In this document: positions 1 through 10,966 of the stretch, piece by piece
Layout of the letters: each line of letters opens with the position of its first letter
Numbering within the stretch: position 1 is the stretch's first letter
Assembly: GCA_009823505.1 (NCBI GenBank)
Contig: VZQC01005585.1
Span: forward strand, 851,006-915,005
Length of the DNA: 64,000 bases
Source: Rhizomys pruinosus
Lineage: Eukaryota > Chordata > Mammalia > Rodentia > Spalacidae
Direction: 5' to 3'
Program-made: the position numbers and the translations under genes
Notes under the pieces: model-generated
Told to the model about the DNA's origin: nothing
The model's input: only the letters and a program-made list of their open reading frames with translations
Databases searched by the model: none

Positions 1-600
1 AAAAAAAAAAAAAAAGCAAATGTTTTCCCTCATTTGAGGATGCTAACACCAAATACCCAGTTGGCAGGCAAACTGAGCAACTTTGTTTTTATTACTATAT
101 TTCAATGGACTCTAGAATTGATCTACCACTTATATTCACACATTGTAATTAACATATATGGGTGGAAGATATGTATTCATATTAAAAAAAAGAATGTTAA
201 GTTATACTTCTTTTTACCTGCATGCAACTTTACTGTTAAAATGTCCATCTCTAAATGTGTTTTGGAATTAACCAATAGTTCATTTTCAGATTTTGTTATT
301 TTGATCTATATGTGGAATGTATATATGCATATTTTGGAATAATATAAAATTAGAGGGAACAAAAAAAAGACAGAGAAAAACCTATTCAAAGAACGGACCA
401 AAACAATAAACTTGTACATCGAAAAGGTTATAAAAGACTGAGAAAAAGATGCAAGATAGGACTTAACATGTATGACAGAATCCATGAGCTCTGGCAGGGG
501 GTGGAGGGCGTGATGGGTGGGTATGGATGGGGGAATGAGTCTAAATTTGATTAAAAAATGTTGTATGAAATGCGCTCAATAAAAATTAACTTAAAAAAAG
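1..600 (+). mobile_element. L1 3' end, sense
   Basis: This is a 5'-truncated LINE-1 tail in sense orientation. Its start matches, in reverse complement, the post-ORF2 sequence of the antisense copies at 1180-1250 and 30370-30420 (the 'GGATGCTAACACCAAAT' block). It passes through a G-rich tract near 490-535 and ends with AATAAA at 578-583 and an A-rich tail. The short ORF inside is a chance frame. The window edge may cut the element. The L1 identity is inferred from shared sequence with copies that carry ORF2. Confidence 0.85.
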
Positions 601-614
601 AATTCAAAGAATGA

Positions 615-833
615 CCTATAATTATTATTATTTTATTTTTCATTGACTTTTATATATTTCATACATCATTTTTCAGTCCAATTTGGATACATTCCCCTCT
701 CCCTGCCCCTCCCCCCTCCCCAGTTTATGTATTCTGTCATACATCAGTGTTTCCAAGGATTTTTTTCTTCAGAGGCTTGTTGTTTTGAGCAGAATTTAAC
801 TGTATTAGTCAGGTTTTTTTCAGTTTCTGAATT
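615..833 (-). mobile_element. L1 3' end, antisense, first part of a split copy
   Basis: On the + strand this begins with the complement of the L1 tail (TTTTATTTTTCATTGAC...), then the C-rich complement of the 3'-UTR polypurine tract at about 695-722. The copy stops near 833 and resumes near 2013, because a younger L1 has inserted between the two parts. Confidence 0.8.
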
Positions 834-2012
834 TTTTAATATTTATTTTTATAATGCTTTTATTGATGTTTCATGTATTTCAGGCATTATTTCTCAGTTC
901 AATTTAGACATATTCCCCTTTCCCTTACCCCCACCCCACTCCAGATTGTGCACTCTGTCATAACTGTCCTGCATCTTTCTCTCAGTCCTTTTTTATGTTT
1001 AGGAATTCACATTTTCCTCCTTTAGTTTTCTATTATTCTAAAATATGAATACATACTTTCTACTCATAAGTAAGAATTACAGAGTCTGAAAGTAAGTGGT
1101 GGATAGATTCTAGAGCCTGTTAAGAGATTTACATTATAACAACATAGTTGCTTTCCAATAAACAGAAATATAACAATAATGTTGTTCAGCTTGCCTTTCA
1201 TCTGGGGATTTGGTGTTAGCATCCACAAATGAGGGAAAACATTCAACATTTGTTTTTCTGGGACTGTGTTACTTCACTTAGCATAATGGCTTTGAGTTCC
1301 ATCCATTTACCTGCAAAGTTCATGATGTCATCTTTCTTTACCACTGCATAGAACTCCATTGTGTAGATGTACCACATTTTTGTCATCCACTCCTCTGTTT
1401 AGGGACATTTGGGTTGGTTCCAGCTCTTCGCTATTGTGAAGAGAGCTGCAATAAACATGGATGTGCATTTATCTTTGCAGTAGGATGAGTCTTGTGGGTA
1501 TATACTCAGGAGTGGTTTGGCTGGGTCAGGTGGTAGGCTCATTTTGAGTCTGTTAAGGTTTCTCCACACTGCTTTGCATAATGGTTGTACAAGTTTACAT
1601 TCCCACCAGCAGTGGATGTGTGTTCCCCTTTCCCCAAAACCTCTCCAGCATTTGAAGTCTTTTGTTTTCTTGATCTTAGCCAGTCTTATTGGAGTGAGAT
1701 GATGTCTGAGAGTGGTTTTAATTTGCTTTTCCTTAATTATTAATGATGTTGAACACTTTTTCAGATGTTTCTCAGCCATCTTTACTAACTTACTGGTGAA
1801 GTCTCTGTTCATCTCTTTACTCCATCTTTTGAGTAGGTCATTTGTTTTCTTCTTTGTTTTTTGAGTAGTCTATACAGTCTTCATTTTAATGCTCTGTCAG
1901 ATGAATCTCTGGTGAAGATTTCCTCAGACTCAGCTGCTCAGCAAATAAGGTCGACAGTTGACAAATGGGACCTCATCAAACTCAAAAGCTTCTGTACAGC
2001 AAAGAAACAGTC
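834..2012 (-). mobile_element. Nested L1, antisense, with inverted 5' end
   Basis: The 3' UTR lies at about 841-1250 and the ORF2 C-terminus at about 1260-1925, both antisense. At about 1930-2012 the sequence flips to sense and reads a more upstream ORF2 segment (ACAAATGGGACCTCATCAAA). About 35 bp appear lost between the two parts. This is the layout expected of 5' inversion by twin priming during L1 insertion. The insertion splits an older L1 tail, and the motif AGTCAG flanks both sides as a possible short target duplication. Confidence 0.85.
1399..1812 (-). pseudogene. L1 ORF2 C-terminal fragment
   Basis: This minus-strand frame carries the conserved end of the LINE-1 ORF2 protein, with GERGTHIHCWWECKLVQPL followed by FIAALFTIAKSWNQPKCP. 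Known L1 ORF2 has this region after the reverse-transcriptase domain, and it includes the cysteine-rich segment. The endonuclease and reverse-transcriptase domains are absent, and the apparent start methionine is internal to ORF2. It is a dead fragment with no expected product. Confidence 0.9.
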
Positions 2013-2085
2013 AGTTCTTTGACCCAGTCCTTATGTTGTTGTTCCCTCCCATTTGTATTACTCCAAATTATGTCTAGGTTTGGTG
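2013..2085 (-). mobile_element. L1 3' UTR, antisense, second part of split copy
   Basis: This continues the L1 interrupted at 833. The stretch from GTCAGTTCTTTGA to TATTACTCCAAA matches the same 3'-UTR position in the copies at 3715-3780 and 17775-17830. Confidence 0.65.
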
Positions 2086-2285
2086 ATAACAAATTTTAGT
2101 AATTAATAAGACACAATATTTGATTTAATTTTGGTCATTAATATATTTTCTTTCTGTTCTCCCTTTCTCCCTTTGTTGCTTGTGTTATTCTTCTATCTCT
2201 GGCTTCTTTTTTTCTGTCTCTACCACTATGATGTTACTCTCTAAATTCATAAAAGTATATTCGGTTATTAAGAATGTATATCAAA

Positions 2286-2477
2286 TGGGCAGATCTATAA
2301 TCCCAGGGACTCAGGAGGCTGAAGCAGGATGATCAAAGCAAGTTCTAGATCTTACTGAGTCTCAGAGCATGTTCAATTGGAAAAAAAAAAGGTGGAGACA
2401 TATAGCTCATTGATGAGGGGTAGAACTTCTCTACATGTGCAGCACCTGGGGTTTAATCCCCAGCACTGCAGAAAAAA
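2286..2477 (+). mobile_element. Old composite SINE, B1-like left part and ID-like right part
   Basis: The left half reads like a diverged 7SL-derived monomer (TAATCCCAGGGACTCAGGAGG). After an A-rich linker at about 2380-2390, the right half reads like a tRNA-Ala-derived ID unit (TAGCTCATTGATGAGGGGTAG, ending TTTAATCCCCAGCACTGCAG). The B1-dID and B4 families have comparable chimeric layouts. The exact family is uncertain. Confidence 0.65.
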
Positions 2478-3332
2478 GATACTTTCATTGAGCATTTAAT
2501 TTGTGTCATGTGTAAATCTTGCACTTAGAGATTGTTTCTTAGATTCGGAGTCAAAATAAAATACAGACCAAAGTAATTGATGGTCTTTAAATTGTTATAA
2601 AGGATATGTTTTAGTATCCATTACAATGTAAAAATGTTAACTATTCATGAGAATAATAGCTTCCAAGGATAGTCATGAGAAAAATATCCACTAAGTTTAT
2701 ATGTCTTCTAGAAAAGCTGATAATATCATTTATTCACTCAGTCACTTAAAATATCTTTCTCTCACTTTATTCAACAAGTGTGTCTTAGGAGCCCACTCTG
2801 TCAGGAGATGTTCAAGTAGTTGTGGTTACCAAGCAAAAAAATCTTAGATCTTACCCAAGATTGTCTTCCAGAGTCCTATAGAATGTCCTATGTTTCTGTG
2901 CTGGGTTCTGTCTTCAGAGCTCTCTGTTCTGACATCAGTGCATTTAATGCTAAGGTGACATCTGTCAGCTCAGACTTTTTTATTCCAAGACCTTCCTGAC
3001 TGCAACCAACAATGCTCACAGATCCCAGAGGTTTGAGCAGTTCTAGGTGTTGCATGGGGCATTACCAAGTCTGGCAGCCACATTTTTTTTATAGTCTTTA
3101 CAAGCTAGCTTCTCATTTAGATACCAATGGTGCAGGTGGCTTCATTAGGTGTGTATCAGAATGGCATCAGCTGCAGTGCTCTGAAATTCTAGAAATCCAG
3201 TATGAACAGGAATATTACATATCAATAATTGGGTTAGGAGCTTCCTTGCCCCCAACCAAAATTCATCTTCAAATATTTTTTTCTTTGAGCTGAGTTGTTA
3301 GTTTATAAGCTTATATGAATAGAACTGATAAA
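2478..3332. other. No recognisable feature
   Basis: AT-rich single-copy-looking sequence. The short ORF at 3012-3293 has no motif I recognise and no splice or promoter context, so it is not called a gene. Confidence 0.5.
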
Positions 3333-3510
3333 ACACAATTTAAAGGCGTGGGGGTGCACGTCTTTAATCCTAGCACTTGGGAGGCAGAGGCAGGTGGATC
3401 TTTGTGAGTTCAAGGCCAGCCTGGTCTACAATGTGAGTTCCAGGACAGCTGGGGCTACAGGGAGACCCTGTCTCGAAAAGACCAAAAAAAAAAAACCCAC
3501 ACAATTTAAA
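3333..3510 (+). mobile_element. B1 SINE with 12-bp TSD
   Basis: A young-looking B1 at about 3345-3498 with TTTAATCCTAGCACTTGGGA, GCCTGGTCTACA and the lineage-typical CAGCTGGGGCTACAGGGAGA, ending in an A tail. It is flanked by ACACAATTTAAA at 3333-3344 and 3499-3510, a perfect target-site duplication. Confidence 0.97.
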
Positions 3511-3521
3511 TGTATTTTTCT

Positions 3522-4512
3522 TTTTTCTCTTAATTTTTATTGAACTTTTACCCATTTCATATATTTCTTAATCAAATTCAGACCCATTCCCACTTCCATG
3601 CCCTCTGCACCTCCAGAGCTTGGACATTCTACCATACATGTCTTGCATTGTTTTTTCAGTCTTTTAAAAAAATTTTGATGCAGAAGTTTATTGTTTTGGG
3701 CAGAAGTTTACTGTTTCAGTCATTTCTTTGAACAAGTCTTTTTTTGATATTGTTGTTCCCTTAATTTTATTACTCCAAAGTATGCATGTATACACTCCAC
3801 ACATGTACCAAAATTACAATGTCTGAAAATAAACCATAGGTTAATTCCAAAACATGTTTAGTAATTCACCTTTTAACAATAGAGTTGAATGCAGGTAAAA
3901 AGAAATATTACTTTAAATTCCTAAATTACATAGTAAGTTGATGTACATTTTAATGTAATTTTTATAGTACATCAGATATCATATTTACCAAGAAAGATAA
4001 AAAAAAAAAACTCAGTTTGCCTTAACAAGTAAGGATTTGGTGCTAGGATCCACAAATGAGGGACACCATATATCATTTGTCTTTCTGGGATTGTGTTACT
4101 TCACTTATCATAATGGCTTCTAGTTCCATCCATTTTCCTGCAAATTTCATGAGTTTGTCTTTCATTTTTTTTCTGTCTTTTTGAGACCGGGTCTCCCTAT
4201 AACCCCAGCTGGCCTGGAACTCACTCTGTTGACCAGGCTGGCCTTGAACTCACAGAGATCCTCCTGCCTCTGCCTCTGCCTCCCAAGTGCTAGGATTACA
4301 AGCATGCACCATTTCTTTACCACATAGAACTCCATTGTGTAGATGTACCATATTTTTGTTATCCAGTCATCAGTTGAGGGGCATTTGGGTTGGTTCCAGC
4401 TCTTTGCTACTGTGAAGAGAGCTGCAATAAACATGGTTGTGCATGTATCTCTACAATAGGATGAGTTTTGTGGTAGTGGTATGACTGGATCAGGTGGAGA
4501 TTCATTTTTAGT
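3522..4512 (-). mobile_element. L1, antisense, 3' UTR and ORF2 C-terminus
   Basis: The complement of the A-rich tail is at about 3522-3545, the long 3' UTR at about 3545-4080, and the ORF2 C-terminal region at about 4080-4512 (TTGGGTTGGTTCCAGCTCTT). A B1 sits inside it at 4165-4311. The next L1 begins where this one stops. Confidence 0.88.
4165..4311 (-). mobile_element. B1 SINE, antisense, inside L1
   Basis: Complement of B1: T-run, then GAGACCGGGTCTCCC and GCTGGCCTTGAACTCACAGA. It has an extra CTGCCT unit near 4263-4280. The L1 sequence resumes afterwards at the interrupted TTTCTTTACC. Confidence 0.95.
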
Positions 4513-4695
4513 CTTTTTTTTTCACTTAAAATGTTTTGTTATTAAACGTTTTCTATAAATCATACATCATTTTTCAATTGAATTTAGTCACTTCCCACCC
4601 TGCATTCTACCATATATGTCTTGCATCTTTTTCTGAGTCTATCCAGAGTTTTTTTTTTCCAGTTCTTTTGTTGTTGTTCTCTCCTACTTGTATTG

Positions 4696-4791
4696 CATAT
4701 ACATGTTGCATATATATGCAACTATATATGTAGTTATATATATCCATAAATATATACATACATATATACATACATACATACATACATACCC
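4696..4791. repeat. TA/CATA-rich simple repeat
   Basis: Alternating ATAT, ACAT and (CATA)n sequence within an L1 3' UTR. The element at 11171-11220 has a TA-rich tract at the equivalent place, so the tract may be characteristic of this L1 3'-UTR type. Confidence 0.85.
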
Positions 4792-5297
4792 ATATCACCT
4801 GAATTGGAGGATTTTTTTTTGCTAAAATATGTCATGTTTCCCTTAAGGAAGTGCTCAGAGGTTCCTCCTTGGCAAGCCCAAATGATCATCAATCCTGCCC
4901 TTGTGCTCCACACTGGGGTCTTTTCCTCCCATGGTTCTCCAAAATGAAGTTCTGTCTTGATCGCCCTGTGCTGTCCTGCATGATACAGCCCAGGTAGTCC
5001 AACAATGGTAGTCTATACTCTGATGAGGCTGACATCCCCTTAGCCTCTTAGTCCACAAGCTGGGTATCTCAGTATTACCCATGTGGTATTGAAGGTTTGG
5101 AAGATTCTCAGAGAGGCATGAGTCTTCAGTCTGTATTAGAGGGTAAAAAGCTATGTCTCATGTCTTTGAAGAATGGCAAAAGCAGTGGCAGCCACAGAGT
5201 AAATGTACTTCTCAGTAACAATTGAAGACAGGCCAAGCAATAGTGCTCTCTCTTTTTTCTTTTTGTCTTTTTACTAAGATCTCAAGTTTTATAGTCT

Positions 5298-5610
5298 TTT
5301 AAGAGTTCTCTGGGGCCTGGAGAGATGGCTCAGTAGTTAAGAACACTGACTGCTCTTGCAGAGGACCTGGATTCAATTCCCAGCACCCACAGGGTGGATA
5401 AGAACCATCTTTAGAACATGGTGGCGCATGCCTTTAATCCTAGCACTCAAGAGGCAGAGGCAGGTGGATCTCTGTGAGTTCATAGCCAGTCTGGTCTATG
5501 AGTGAGTTCCAGACAACTGGGGCTATAGCGAAACCCTGTCACCAAAAGAAAAAGAAATAGTCATTTGCATAAAAATAAAAATAAATATTTTTTTTAAAAA
5601 AAGAGTTCTC
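5298..5610 (+). mobile_element. B3 5' part joined to a B1, within L1
   Basis: From 5311 the tRNA-like head of B3 is clear (GAGATGGCTCAGTAGTTAAG, B box GGATTCAATTCCCAGC). At about 5415 it passes into a B1 that ends near 5550, followed by an A-rich tail resembling that of B3 (CATAAAAATAAAAATAAAT). AAGAGTTCTC flanks the unit (5301-5310 and 5601-5610). The likely history is a B3 insertion followed by a B1 landing inside it with loss of the middle of B3. Confidence 0.85.
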
Positions 5611-6237
5611 CACACTGCTTTCCATAGGGGTTACATGATTTGCATTCCCACCAGCAGTAAATGAGTGTTCTCCTTTCCCCACAACCTCTCCAGCATTTGG
5701 TATCATTTGTTCTCTTGATCATAGCCAGTATTACCAGAGTAAGATGAAAGCTTAAAGTGGTTTTAATTTGCATTTCCTTAATTATTAATGATGTTGAACA
5801 CTTTTTAAGGATGTTTCTCAGCCATCCTTATTTCCTCACTTGTGAAGTCCCTATTCAGCTCTTCACTCCATCTCTTGAATGAGTCATTTGTTTTCTTAGT
5901 TCTTTGTTTTTTGAGTAGTTTATGTATTCTGGATGTTGATGCTCTGTCAGATGTATCACTGGTGAAGGTTCCCTTCCACTCTGTGGGTTTTCTCTTCACT
6001 TTCTCTGATTGCTTCTTTTGCTGTGCAGAAGCTTTTGAGTTTAATGAGGTGCTATTTGTTGATTGTTGACCTTATTTCCTGCGCAGCTTCTGTCTAATTT
6101 AGAAAGCCTTCTCCTATGTCTATATCTTTTAGGTAACTGCCAATGTTTTCTTCTATCATTTTCAGAGTTTCAGGTTTCACATTGAGGTCTTTGAGCCATT
6201 TGGAGTTGATTTTTGTACAGGGCGAAAGGACAAGGTT

Positions 6238-6409
6238 TAGTTTTATTCTTTTTTTTTTCGGTCTTTTCAAGACAGGGTCTCCCTGTAGCCCCAGCTGTCC
6301 TGGAACTCACTCTGTAGACCCCGCTGGCCTTGAACTCACAAAAATCTACCTGCCTCCCGAGTGCCAGGATTAAAGGCATGCGGCACCATGCCAGGCTAGT
6401 TTTATTCTT
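6238..6409 (-). mobile_element. B1 SINE, antisense, with 13-bp TSD
   Basis: Full-length B1 complement at 6251-6396. TAGTTTTATTCTT flanks it exactly at 6238-6250 and 6397-6409. It lies in antisense L1 ORF2. Confidence 0.97.
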
Positions 6410-6946
6410 CTACAAGTGGTGATCCAGTTTTCCAACACCATTTGCTGAAGATGCTGTCTTTCCTCCATTGATTCTTCTTGGCTCCTTTGTAAACTATGAG
6501 GTGGCTGAAATTGTATGTGCTCAAGATTGGATCTTCAGTTTTCTCCCATTGATCTACATGTCTGTTTTTATGCCACTACCAGGATGTTTATATGGCTATA
6601 GCCCTGTAATATAGTTTGAACTCTGGTCTAGTAATCCCCCCTACATTGCTTTTTACTCAGTTTTGCTTTATCTATCTGGGGTCTTTTATTTTCCCATATA
6701 AATTTAAGGATATTTTTCTAAGTCCGGGAAGAAAATCATGGGGATTTTATTTGGGATTATATTGACTCTGTATGTGACTTTAGGTAGGAAGGTCATTTTT
6801 GCTATATTAATTCTTTCAATCCATGAGCCTGGGAGGTCCTTCCATCTTCTGGTGTCTTCAATCTCCTTCTTCAAGGGTTTAAAATGTTCATTGTAGAGAT
6901 CTTTAGTGTCTTTGGTCAGGTTTGTTCTGAGATTTTTTTTTAAGAA

Positions 6947-7073
6947 TTTTTTTTTTTTGGTCTTTTTGAGACAGGGTCTCCCTGTAGCTCCAGCTGTCCT
7001 TGAACTCACAGAGATCCACTCGCCTCTGCCTCACAAGTGCTAGGATTAAAGGCATGCTCCGCCATGCCAGGTG
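6947..7073 (-). mobile_element. B1 SINE, antisense, with internal deletion
   Basis: A B1 complement that jumps from CCAGCTGTC directly to CTTGAACTCACAGAG. About 30 bp are lost between the two similar motifs CTGGAACTCAC and CTTGAACTCAC. It sits at the boundary where the host L1 changes orientation. Confidence 0.9.
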
Positions 7074-7282
7074 GCAAGGATATTTTGAATAATAAATTGG
7101 TCAAGGGAGAAATAAAGAAAGAAATAAAAGTATTCCTGGAACTAAATGAAAAGGACAGTACAACACAACAAAACCTATGGGATACTTTAAAAGCAGTCCT
7201 ATGAGGGAAATTTATAGACCTAAGTGCCTCCATTAATAAAAAAAAAACAGGAAGAGCACAGATGAACAACTGAGCACTGCAA

Positions 7283-7466
7283 CTAAGTACTTTTCTTTCT
7301 TTTTTGTTGTTGTCTTTTTGAGACAGGGTCTCCATGTAGCTCTGGCTGTCCTGGAACTCACTATGTAGACCAGGCTGGCCTTGAACTCACAAAGATCCGC
7401 CTGCCTCTGCCTCCCAGGTGCTAGGATTAAAGGTGTGCACCACCACACCTGGCTAGTACTTTTCTT
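7283..7466 (-). mobile_element. B1 SINE, antisense, with TSD
   Basis: Full-length B1 complement at about 7298-7452, flanked by CTAAGTACTTTTCTT (7283-7297) and CTAGTACTTTTCTT (7453-7466). It lies just outside the 5' limit of the neighbouring L1. Confidence 0.95.
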
Positions 7467-7717
7467 ATAATATATGCATATAGACCTAACACAGTAACTT
7501 TTGTCACTAGCAAATATAGTAATATCATTTACACTAGTGATGTGAATATTCATCTACTTTATGGGTTCTTTATTCCATTTTTAAAAAGAAAAAAAATTGT
7601 TTTCAATGATTAAAATCATAGTATAATAATTTGAAATTTTGACATTCATTGCTTTGCTTTCTGCTGTCCCTCAGATATTTCTATTGTCTTCACCTTTCCT
7701 GGATAATTGAAACAGTA

Positions 7718-7945
7718 TTTAAACATATTTTATTTATTAACATATTTTATGCATGTTAGTGTATTGCATGTATAGTGCACAGGTGATGTGTAATACCTGA
7801 GGTCAAAGGATGGTGTCAGATCCCCTGGAACTGGCATTATGAACAGTTGTTAGCTGCCTTGTGGGTGGTGGGAACCAAACCAAATCCAGGTCCTCTATAA
7901 GAGCAGCTGGTCCTCTTAAACATTGTGCCACTCCTCCAGACCCCC
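7718..7945 (-). mobile_element. B3-type SINE, antisense, old
   Basis: Complement of a B3/B2 unit: A-rich tail side at about 7718, then GATCCCCTGGAACTGGCATT and GGTGGTGGGAACCAAACC, ending in the tRNA-like head (CTCCTCCAGACCCC). It carries only one copy of the CTGGAACTGG motif, as older B3 elements do. Confidence 0.85.
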
Positions 7946-8443
7946 GAGCAGTAAGTTTTTAATCTTTTCCTGAAGTTACTCATTTAATCACATTATGTTA
8001 TAATGAAAATTATTTCTTTATGATCACAGCATGTCACTTTTCCACATAATGAAATCCTGAAGTCCTTGATTACTACTCTGGCAGGAGCTAGCTGTGTTCT
8101 GGCATGCTACACACTGTAAAACTGCTCTGTGTTTTGTTTCTGTGTGAGAGACATGCTCTTTTCTGGAGTTGTCACTTCTGTTTCCTTCATTTGTCCTCCT
8201 CCTTTTTACTAGAGTATCATCCTCAAGATACTTCCTCAAAAGCCAGAATTGCAAAGAAAAGATTTTACAGTAAGACAATTGAATTCTAGAATTTGTAATC
8301 CAAAATTATTTTCTTTTAAAATTTATAATTCAGTATCAATTAGCATTTATGTTTGTTCATCACCAGCTTTGTACAAGATCTATTTCAGGTAATTTGACTT
8401 TTAGTTTATGGAAGGCTTTCTATTTTTTCTTAGAGCCCTGAAA

Positions 8444-8445
<2 letters not shown>
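7946..8445. other. No recognisable feature
   Basis: AT-rich sequence with overlapping short frames on both strands near 8024-8289 and no recognisable domain. Confidence 0.45.

Positions 8446-8497
<52 letters not shown>
8446..8497. repeat. (TG)n microsatellite
   Basis: An uninterrupted TG/GT dinucleotide run of about 26 units. It is likely length-polymorphic. Confidence 0.98.
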
Positions 8498-8498
<1 letters not shown>

Positions 8499-8621
8499 AT
8501 TTTTGCCTCTTCTGTTCTGCTTGAAATTAGGTAAGCCATTTTCATATTTGAATTTGAATTCTTCAGTGCTTGAATTCTTCAATGCTGTCTAAATTTTGGT
8601 CATATTTTTAATAATATCTCT

Positions 8622-8798
8622 CCTGTCAATGACTTTTTTTTTTGGTCTTTTCGAGACAGGGTCTCCCTGTAGCTCCAGCTGTCCTGGAACTCACTCTGTA
8701 GACCAGGCTGGCCTTGAACTCACAAAGATCTGCCTGCCTCTGCCTCCCAAGTGCTAGGATTAAAGACGTGCACCACCACGCCTGGCCCTGTCAATGTC
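8622..8798 (-). mobile_element. B1 SINE, antisense, with TSD
   Basis: Full-length B1 complement at about 8634-8786 with CAGGGTCTCCCTGTAGCTCC and CACCACCACGCCTGGC. CCTGTCAATG is repeated at 8622 and 8787. Confidence 0.96.
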
Positions 8799-9160
8799 TT
8801 TAAGACTCTTTAACAAAACCTCTGACTTTCTAGAAGACCTATGTTGTTTCGTATATTTAGTTCACATTTTCTGTCATGTATTATCTTTTCATGTAAGTTA
8901 TTCCATTACCTTCTATCTTTTAGTCCATCACTCTTCTGGTCATATCTTCTTTTCTAGCTCAACATGTTGGGCTTTTCAGTTGGGGAGATGATGGTGAGTT
9001 AGGGTCCTATATCCCCAGTAGATCCTGTTAGAAATTTGGTGCAAACTCATTAACTGAAGATTTCCATAGTTATGGCATGTGGCCATAACGATGCCTGGCA
9101 GAGACATTTTCATAGATATTACAGTGGCAGCTTCTCGTTAAAAATGCATTTTAATTCATT
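8799..9160. other. No recognisable feature
   Basis: AT-rich sequence between two SINEs. The 65-aa frame at 8794-8991 has no motif I recognise. Confidence 0.4.
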
Positions 9161-9323
9161 CAGTGTGTGTGTGGGGTGACCATGTGTTGTGATTTTTCAT
9201 GTGTGGAGATCAGAGGACAACTTGCAGGAGTCAGTTCTCTCTACTGCCTGGGTTCTGGGATCAAACTTAGGTTATCAGGCTTGATGGCCATGCCTTTGCC
9301 TGTGGAGCCATCCTACCTGCCTC
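9161..9323 (-). mobile_element. tRNA-derived SINE (B2 superfamily), antisense
   Basis: The reverse complement reads GGCAGGTAGGATGGCTCCAC as a tRNA-like head, a B box of AGTTTGATCCCAGAACCC, then the body CTGCAAGTTGTCCTCTGATC and an ACAC-rich tail. This body is typical of old B2-superfamily SINEs and differs from the B3 body found elsewhere in the window. The subfamily is uncertain. Confidence 0.75.
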
Positions 9324-10966
9324 TTAATTCTGTTTTCTGCTGTGCTATAGCATCACAGTTTTCTTTGGGCCTCTTCAGTATCATTTCAATGTGGGTTGGA
9401 AAGGACTGGGGGAAGAAAACCCATGTGGCAATTTGACCATATTGAGCTGAATAGGATGTGCATTTTTAATATCTTAATTAAGTGAGTAGCTTACTTAAAA
9501 TCTGGCTTTGTGTAGAAAATCTATCCCAAAAGACAATCACAGACAGGAAATAGAAACTGCAACACAAACACATATGGACATGAATTACACAGGAAATTCT
9601 CCTACTCAATCTTATAGGTAGAATTTCTGTCCAATTATGTTTTGGTTTAGTTGTCTATTTTTCCTAGTTTCTTTTTCTCCTGCAGAGATGTGTAATTAAC
9701 TTAAATAGGTATGCAGGTCTCATAGGATAAAGTTAAAAATAATCATTTTTTTTGTATTTCATAGTCTCCTAAGTCTACTTAATGAAGGATTATACATTCC
9801 TGGCACTGAAAAGCCAGACGCAACTAAAAATCACTTAAAATTACCTAAGGACCTCAATTATGTAAAGCCATTTGATCTCAGATAATGCTAAATTTTCTAA
9901 ATTTTATTTTAAAATAGACTGCTTTCTTCTCTTCCTTCATCAAGATAACCTCAGCATTAGCTCATTTGGCATTAGAAGAAAGCAAGGCAAAGAGAGTTTC
10001 TAGTTTTCTGAAGTTAGTGGGGTTGTTTTGATCTGGCTCTCCTTGTGGAAACTTCTTTGAGTTTGGAGACCAGTTCCCCATTGAGTAATCTACTGAGCAG
10101 CCTTCAGACAGACATTACTCTCCTTTGTCATATTTCTGCTGAGATAGCCACACTGTAATGTGCCATAGCACAGGCTCTTACCATTGGGGTCCCTTGCACT
10201 CTTGATCAGAATTGTCATTATGAGGGTGCACTGCATCTAACCACACACTCCATTCTAGCTGTAAGGTGTACATACACATCCAAGCCTCCAGACAGTCTCT
10301 TAGGATCTCTGTCACTTTTGTTTAGAAGATGGCACCCTCCTGGCAGAATCCACTCAGAAGATAGATTCCCAGCCTATACTATTCAAAGAAATCATCCTCT
10401 CACACTTCTAGCATCATGTTCTTATCTCTCAGAACCACCCAGCATAGGCTCTGGCCCTTCAAACTTGAACACAAATTGGAAAAAATCATGTTTTAACAAG
10501 GCAGACTAATAGGACAAGTTTGAATTACTTTTCAGGAAGTCTGTGGAGTAAAGAAGATTATTTAGACCTAAATTCCAATCCTGGGATAGAATTTCATTAA
10601 AGGCAGGGAATAAAACGAAAATGAAAGTGTTGTTGCCAATAGATAAATAGTTTGAAACAGATGCTAATTTAGACATAAAATGCTAAATGAGAGATAAGTT
10701 TGGATTGAATTTTAAGATATTCAAGTGGCATAAATTTTAGTAAAAATGGTTAAGGATTAAATAATAAATGTAAACTATTTCATTAGGGGAGGTAAATGGA
10801 AGGAGATGTTAAATATCTATGAACCAATTTTATCCTTAATAACATTTTCATTTCTAGATCAACTTCATAGGACATTGTTCATGAATTTTTGTTTGAATTT
10901 TTGGATAACAGATATCATTAACTCAAAATCTCAGAAATACACTAAAATATTGCTCTATATTCCCAT
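9324..10966. other. No recognisable feature
   Basis: About 1.6 kb of AT-rich sequence without a repeat, ORF or motif that I can place. It ends at the target site of the next L1. Confidence 0.45.

Larger units (their letters stand above)
4513..7282 (-). mobile_element. L1, antisense, with inverted 5' end and SINE insertions
   Basis: The 3' end is at about 4520-4700. A 3'-UTR block at about 4800-5300 is shared with the element at 11240-11760. ORF2 runs antisense over 5600-6945, from the C-terminus up to the post-RT region. After a B1 at 6947-7073 the sequence flips: 7075-7282 reads ORF2 in sense, with codons giving NLWDTLKAVL and GKFIDLSA from the region before the RT. The RT core itself is missing. 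This fits twin priming with a large internal loss. ORF2 frames are broken by stops and frameshifts. Confidence 0.85.
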
